Assembly (NCBI RefSeq): GCF_001399685.1
Contig: NZ_JTHN01000241.1
Location: 1 to 33,517 of the forward strand
Length of the DNA stretch: 33,517 nucleotides
Origin: Paenibacillus sp. A3
Lineage (GTDB): Bacteria > Bacillota > Bacilli > Paenibacillales > NBRC-103111
Direction of reading: 5' to 3'
Part shown: positions 29,686-33,517 of the stretch, one piece after another
Numbering within the stretch: position 1 is the stretch's first letter
Layout: each line of letters starts with the position of its first letter
The notes under the pieces: model-generated
Database searches by the model: none
Told to the model about the DNA's origin: nothing
The model's input: the letters and a program-made list of their open reading frames with translations, nothing else
Position numbers and translations under genes: made by a program

Positions 29686-31098
29686 ATGGACCGGTTTTTT
29701 AAACTGAAGGAAAACGGTACCACCGTACGTACCGAGATCATGGCCGGGCTGACGACGTTTATGACGATGGCCTACATTTTGGCCGTGAATCCGAACATTC
29801 TTAGCGCGTTCGGCTCCGGGGCGACAGGCATGGACTGGACGGCGGTGTTTCTGGCCACGGCCATTGCCGCAGGTGTAATGACGATTGCGATGGGCCTGTT
29901 CGTCAACTTTCCGGTTGCGCTTGCGCCGGGGATGGGGCTCAATGCGTATTTTGCAACGGTTATTTTAGCATCGCAAGGTCAATTCACGTATCAAATGGGA
30001 TTGACGGCGGTTTTCATTTCGGGTTTGATTTTCATCGTATTGACGGTAACCAAAGTGCGGCAGCTGCTGCTGGTTGCCGTGCCGGACAGCCTTAAGCACG
30101 CGATTACCGTAGGGATCGGACTCTTCATTGCGATCATCGGAGTGAAGAACAGCGGCCTGCTGACGGTTGCGGTGGAAGCGGGCAAAGACATTCCGGCGCA
30201 TAAATACACGGACGTTCTTTCGTTTGAAACGGTATTCCATATCGGCAGCATGAAGGATCCGAGCGTGCTGCTCTGTATTATCGGCTTGGCGCTCATCTCG
30301 ATTTTGATGGTGCTGCGCGTCCGGGGAGCGATTTTGTTCGGGATTCTGCTCACGACGCTGATCGGCGTGTTCATGCACAATCCGGACGGCTCGCCTATGG
30401 TGAATTTCGCCAACCTGACAAGCGACAAAACGACCTGGGTGCCCGACATGAGCAAGCTGGCGTTCGGCCATTTCGATTTCGCCGGTATTATGAACGCGGG
30501 AATCATCTCGGTCATTGCGACGTTCACGTTTGTCGAGATGTTCGACACGTTCGGCACGCTTGTAGGCACGGCCAACCGGGCGGGCTTCATGAAGAACAAA
30601 GAAGAAGGCAACAAAAAAGTCGGCAAAGCGATGATGGTCGACGCCGTTGGCGTCAGCGCCGGTGCGTTGGTCGGAACGAGTACGGTGACCGCGTTTGTCG
30701 AAAGCTCTGCAGGGGTTGCCGAAGGCGGTCGTACAGGTCTTACGGCGGTTACAACGGGCGTATGCTTCCTGCTGGCGCTCTTCCTGGCGCCGATTGCGGC
30801 GCTCATTCCGGGGCCGGCTACGGCGGCGGCTTTGATCATCGTCGGTGTGCTGATGATGCAGGCGGTGCGGGAGATCGATTTTCAAGATTTGGTTTACGGC
30901 ATTCCGGCTTTCCTGATCGTGGCGCTTATGCCGTTCACGTATAACATTGCGAACGGGATTTCGTTCGGGATCGTCAGCTACGTGCTGCTGGCGACGGTCG
31001 CCAAACTGGGCGGCAAGGGCCAGTACAAGGTGCATTGGCTGATGTGGCTGCTGGCCGTGCTCGTCATTGCGCGCTATATGTTTGTCGGCGGAGAATAA
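29686..31098 (+). CDS. pbuG: Guanine/hypoxanthine permease
   Basis: A 470-residue NCS2/AzgA-family transporter with about 12-14 membrane segments. It has the family opening 'MDRFFKLKENGTTVRTEIMAGLTTFMTMAYILAVNP', 'GMGLNAYFA' near residue 85, and 'TFTFVEMFDTFGTLVGTANRAGF' with 'GTSTVTAFVESSAGVAEGGRTGLTAV' in the second half. These last two are the conserved nucleobase-binding regions. It imports guanine and hypoxanthine by proton symport. It is controlled by the guanine riboswitch in its leader and stands next to guaA, so salvage and synthesis of guanine nucleotides are side by side. ATG 29686 follows GGGAGGATTTCTAGA. Confidence 0.96.
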   Translation: MDRFFKLKENGTTVRTEIMAGLTTFMTMAYILAVNPNILSAFGSGATGMDWTAVFLATAIAAGVMTIAMGLFVNFPVALAPGMGLNAYFATVILASQGQFTYQMGLTAVFISGLIFIVLTVTKVRQLLLVAVPDSLKHAITVGIGLFIAIIGVKNSGLLTVAVEAGKDIPAHKYTDVLSFETVFHIGSMKDPSVLLCIIGLALISILMVLRVRGAILFGILLTTLIGVFMHNPDGSPMVNFANLTSDKTTWVPDMSKLAFGHFDFAGIMNAGIISVIATFTFVEMFDTFGTLVGTANRAGFMKNKEEGNKKVGKAMMVDAVGVSAGALVGTSTVTAFVESSAGVAEGGRTGLTAVTTGVCFLLALFLAPIAALIPGPATAAALIIVGVLMMQAVREIDFQDLVYGIPAFLIVALMPFTYNIANGISFGIVSYVLLATVAKLGGKGQYKVHWLMWLLAVLVIARYMFVGGE

Positions 31099-31116
31099 GC
31101 TTGCGATTGTAAATTT

Positions 31117-31152
31117 GCCTGTCGTCTCTTACATGAGACGGCGGGCTTTTTT
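31117..31152 (+). terminator. pbuG terminator
   Basis: 12-nt arms GCCTGTCGTCTC (31117-31128) and GAGACGGCGGGC (31135-31146), mostly paired, then TTTTTT. Confidence 0.9.
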
Positions 31153-31264
31153 AGTTGATGAAAACTAGAACGGCGATCCGAAGTATGCACCTGGAGCCGT
31201 TTGGACCCCGCGACAGAACCTCGCCAGTTTGGAGTGGAGCTGAGCGGCGAATAGATGTAGTAGA

Positions 31265-31290
31265 GGCTGTGGATATAGTTGTCCACAGCC
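31265..31290. repeat. Perfect 9-bp inverted repeat containing two DnaA-box-like nonamers
   Basis: GGCTGTGGA (31265-31273) and TCCACAGCC (31282-31290) with an 8-nt gap. Each arm contains most of a nonamer (TGTGGATAT at 31268 and TTGTCCACA at 31279) in opposite orientation. It could also fold as a hairpin in read-through from pbuG, but only TTTG follows. Confidence 0.7.
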
Positions 31291-31484
31291 TTTGTGCATA
31301 ATGTGGGTAATTCGGGAAATCCGCGTCAGAAGAACGTTTAGCGTGCTCTGTTTTCCCAAGGGGGAGTGGATAAGTTTTTCACAGTGAATATGTGGATAAT
31401 GTGAATAAGTTTGTGGATTCCTTGAAAAGGCCTGATTTTTCTAGAGAAATTGACAAGTTTTTATGGGGATAATGTTGTGGATAG
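31268..31484. repeat. Cluster of DnaA-box-like nonamers
   Basis: Against TTATCCACA/TGTGGATAA: perfect at 31391-31399. One mismatch at 31268 (TGTGGATAT), 31279 (TTGTCCACA), 31293 (TGTGCATAA), 31302 (TGTGGGTAA), 31365 (AGTGGATAA), 31400 (TGTGAATAA), 31464 (TGGGGATAA) and 31476 (TGTGGATAG). Two mismatches at 31375 and 31412. Two pairs abut head to tail with no gap (31293/31302 and 31391/31400). Most point the same way. Confidence 0.8.
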
Positions 31485-31666
31485 AGTGAATAGCTTCGGT
31501 ATAGGGGATAAGCTGGATAAAGCGGAACGAATTGGGCAAAGTACGAAAAAGAGCTCTTTTGCGAGGGATTCGGCGTAGCATGCGAAAATTCGATGCTATT
31601 GCACGTGCGACACGCTGCATACGACGGAGTCTCTGATGAGCGATTGGCAAGGGAAGGCGGAACATC

Positions 31667-33517
31667 ATGCGCAATGGAACGATTTGTCGAAAAGTCTCCA
31701 AGCTGTATGCCAAAGGGATCGTTTGTGTCGCGGCCGTGTCGTGTTTGTGGATGAGTGTGTCCTGTGGCATCTCCCCGGTTCAGGTGTTGGGGATAAATTC
31801 CATTCCTGATCGTCAGGTTATCCCCATTCAGAAGGAAAAATCGGAAGTTATCCCCAATTCTGAAAATTCTCCGATCGTTACGGTTATTTCCGTACCGGGG
31901 TTATCATTCATGGAGCTGCAGCAGGAGGGGCTGGACCGTCTTCCGGCCTTACAGAAACTTGCGACAACGGGGCGATTGGCCGCAATGAATGTTCGCATTC
32001 CCTATAAAGGACTCGAGTCGGTATACGCGACTTGGGGGGCGGGAACGCCCGCAGACGGGAAAGGAGGGGAAGGATGGAACCGTGCAGAGCGGCGAGACGG
32101 GCAGTCCGGCTTAGCGCTCATACGGAGGTTTGCCGCCGATGGAGGCGAGGCTGCCGCTTCGAGCGTCTCGGTGCTTGTTCCGGCTTACCCTTCGCTCAAA
32201 CGGGACAACGCGGAAGGGAATTACTTGGCCCGGCCGGGCCTGCTCGGAGAAACATTGAAACGCCATGGCGTCCGCTTGGGCGTGTGGGGCAATCTCGATG
32301 AGCCGGGAGGAGGAACGGATCGCTTCAAGCGTCCTGCTCCGCTTATGATCATGGACGGTCAGGGAATGGTAGCGGCAGGGGATGTGGGCCGGGGCATTCT
32401 CATCGCCGATGCCGCTATGCCTTCGGCTGTCAGGACAGACACGGAACGGCTGGTCGAAGAATGGAGCGCTTTTGTTACCGGACGTAAGCCGTCCTCTGTG
32501 AAGGGGATGGATCGCGGAGCGCTCGCGGTGATCGAGCTTGGCGATTGGTACCGGTTGTACGCAGAGAAGGCTTGGTACGAGCCTGCCCGGTTTGCTGAAC
32601 GGAAAAGAGCGGTGCTTGAGCAGACGGACCGGCTGTTGTCGAAGCTTACGGGCGAGATGGAAGCGTCCGGCAGACGTCATGTGCTGTGGCTGGTCAGCCC
32701 GAAGGTGCATTCGGAGGCATGGAAAGAAAAGTGGCAGCTTACCCCGGTCATCCGCTGGGCTTCGGCTGTAACGGAAGGCACGCTGATGTCTTCGGCTACG
32801 ACGCGGCGTCCCGGGCTGGTTGCAGCCGTCGATGTGGCTCCGTCGCTGCTCGGCGAATTCGGACTGGCGCGGCCGGAGGGAATGATCGGTTTGCCTATCG
32901 TGAGCGCCGAATCGGGACGCGATAGCAAATCTCCGCTTGCTGTGCTGCTGAGCGACATGCGGCAGATGGCTAACGTCTACGCGCTGCGGCCTACGTTATT
33001 ATACGGGCTTGCCGGGTACGAAGTGGCCGTTATGCTGCTGGGGCTTATCACGCTGCGGTGGGCGAAGCCGACCGGGCGCTTGCGGAGATGGATGCGCGGC
33101 TTGCTGTTTTCGGTGCTGCTTGCGCCCGGCGTCCTTCTGGCGCTGGGCTGGGCAGCGCATTTGGACAAGCCACTATTGACAGGCTTGGCGCTTGCCGCTC
33201 CTCTCGCGCTCGGAACGCTTGCCGCGGTGGGTTACCGGGACATGCCACAGCTTATGCGTACGCTTGGATGGATCGGCGCGGGAACCGGGGCGCTGATCTT
33301 GTTTGACGCCTGCACCGGCGCTGAAGCGATGAAGCGTTCGGTGCTTGGGTATGACCCGATCGTCGGCGCGCGCTACTACGGAATCGGCAACGAGTTTATG
33401 GGCGTATTGCTCGGCGCCTCGCTGCTTGGGTTGAGCGCGTGGCTGCAGGTCAGGCGGATGCGGACGCGGGTGTCTGAGGGCTGTGGCGCCGAGGCGGGGG
33501 AAGACGCGCTCCCGCCC
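31667..33517 (+). CDS. Large membrane protein with extracytoplasmic alkaline-phosphatase-like domain (3' end outside the window)
   Basis: Open from ATG 31667 (AAGGCGG 6 nt upstream) to the last base: 617 codons and no stop, so the gene is cut by the window edge. It has a signal peptide or anchor (about 12-33, Cys-rich, 'SVSCG'). An extracytoplasmic region (about 40-440) begins 'IVTVISVPGLSFMEL...LPALQKLATTGRLAAMNVR...YATWGAGTPA', which resembles alkaline-phosphatase-superfamily proteins. Then come at least five membrane segments (from about 445) and 'SVLGYDPIVGARYYGIGNEFMGVLLGASLLG', a motif I recall from uncharacterised membrane proteins of Firmicutes and Actinobacteria. The usual metal-binding Asp at the start of the fold appears replaced ('VPGL' where 'VDGL' would be expected). 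Function unknown. Confidence 0.75.
   Translation, partial: MRNGTICRKVSKLYAKGIVCVAAVSCLWMSVSCGISPVQVLGINSIPDRQVIPIQKEKSEVIPNSENSPIVTVISVPGLSFMELQQEGLDRLPALQKLATTGRLAAMNVRIPYKGLESVYATWGAGTPADGKGGEGWNRAERRDGQSGLALIRRFAADGGEAAASSVSVLVPAYPSLKRDNAEGNYLARPGLLGETLKRHGVRLGVWGNLDEPGGGTDRFKRPAPLMIMDGQGMVAAGDVGRGILIADAAMPSAVRTDTERLVEEWSAFVTGRKPSSVKGMDRGALAVIELGDWYRLYAEKAWYEPARFAERKRAVLEQTDRLLSKLTGEMEASGRRHVLWLVSPKVHSEAWKEKWQLTPVIRWASAVTEGTLMSSATTRRPGLVAAVDVAPSLLGEFGLARPEGMIGLPIVSAESGRDSKSPLAVLLSDMRQMANVYALRPTLLYGLAGYEVAVMLLGLITLRWAKPTGRLRRWMRGLLFSVLLAPGVLLALGWAAHLDKPLLTGLALAAPLALGTLAAVGYRDMPQLMRTLGWIGAGTGALILFDACTGAEAMKRSVLGYDPIVGARYYGIGNEFMGVLLGASLLGLSAWLQVRRMRTRVSEGCGAEAGEDALPP

Larger units (their letters stand above)
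31099..31666. other. 568-bp gene-free region with a DnaA-box cluster
   Basis: After the pbuG terminator I see no gene on either strand with a credible ribosome binding site and codon pattern; an open frame on the minus strand (31441-31770) runs over the start of the next gene. The region turns AT-rich from about 31365 and carries the nonamer cluster listed separately. Confidence 0.7.

Noticed and set aside
29965-31035. Minus-strand frames over pbuG (356 and 282 codons)
   Set aside because: Complement of membrane-protein codons; His/Arg/Gln-rich composition and no start signals.
31268-31484. A chromosomal replication origin
   Set aside because: No dnaA, dnaN, rnpA/rpmH or other origin genes are present. 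The boxes alone fit an accessory DnaA-binding locus better.
31441-31770. A 109-codon minus-strand gene
   Set aside because: It overlaps the start of the plus-strand membrane-protein gene and the nonamer cluster, with no ribosome binding site or recognisable motif.

Overview
The window looks like a chromosomal segment of a spore-forming, low-GC-lineage Gram-positive bacterium with moderately high GC, most likely Paenibacillus or a close relative (Paenibacillaceae). The evidence is the form of the 5S rRNA and the large tRNA array behind it, strong AGGAGG-type ribosome binding sites, a CotD-like spore coat gene, cre and Fur sites of the Bacillus type, and a guaA-pbuG pair with a guanine riboswitch. 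I see no phage, insertion sequence, CRISPR array or plasmid gene; this is mostly core chromosome.

Layout. 1-1862: the end of a ribosomal operon (23S-5S spacer, 5S rRNA) followed by 16 tRNA genes and a terminator. 1863-2590: a short putative leader peptide and a Gre-factor-like gene. 2591-5300: a 2-keto-3-deoxygluconate module (kduD, kdgK, kdgA) for pectin/uronate breakdown, with a cre site in front. 5394-9971 (minus): a very large gltB (glutamate synthase large subunit) with a long, structured and apparently multiply regulated leader. 10448-13810 (minus): a GsaB-type hemL, a PhzF-family isomerase and an LCP (LytR-CpsA-Psr) cell-wall ligase. 14002-16633: a three-gene ABC-2 exporter. 16733-19873: a CotD-like coat gene (minus), a secreted repeat protein behind an unusual tandem-repeat leader, a Bcp/PrxQ peroxiredoxin and a 6-phosphogluconolactonase-like beta-propeller. 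19886-20878 (minus): a Fur-regulated ferric-siderophore binding lipoprotein. 21055-22470: a polysaccharide deacetylase with a C-terminal stalk-like domain. 22586-27374: a MoxR ATPase / DUF58 / transglutaminase-like operon. 27775-31098: guaA and riboswitch-controlled pbuG (guanine nucleotide synthesis and purine uptake). 31667-end: the first 617 codons of a large membrane protein with an extracytoplasmic alkaline-phosphatase-like domain.

Functionally the window mixes translation (rRNA/tRNA), sugar-acid catabolism, nitrogen assimilation, haem and purine supply, envelope building and export, and iron uptake. The least ordinary signals are in non-coding DNA: a dense cluster of DnaA-box-like nonamers between pbuG and the last gene (with a looser set upstream of guaA); four tandem 13-bp LexA-box-like units between the promoter and start codon of a secreted protein; and a roughly 265-nt gltB leader holding an 11-bp closed RNA element downstream of a promoter that overlaps a GlnR/TnrA-like site and follows a full-consensus cre. 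All promoter, operator and function calls come from reading the sequence by eye and from remembered family features; no database search was run.
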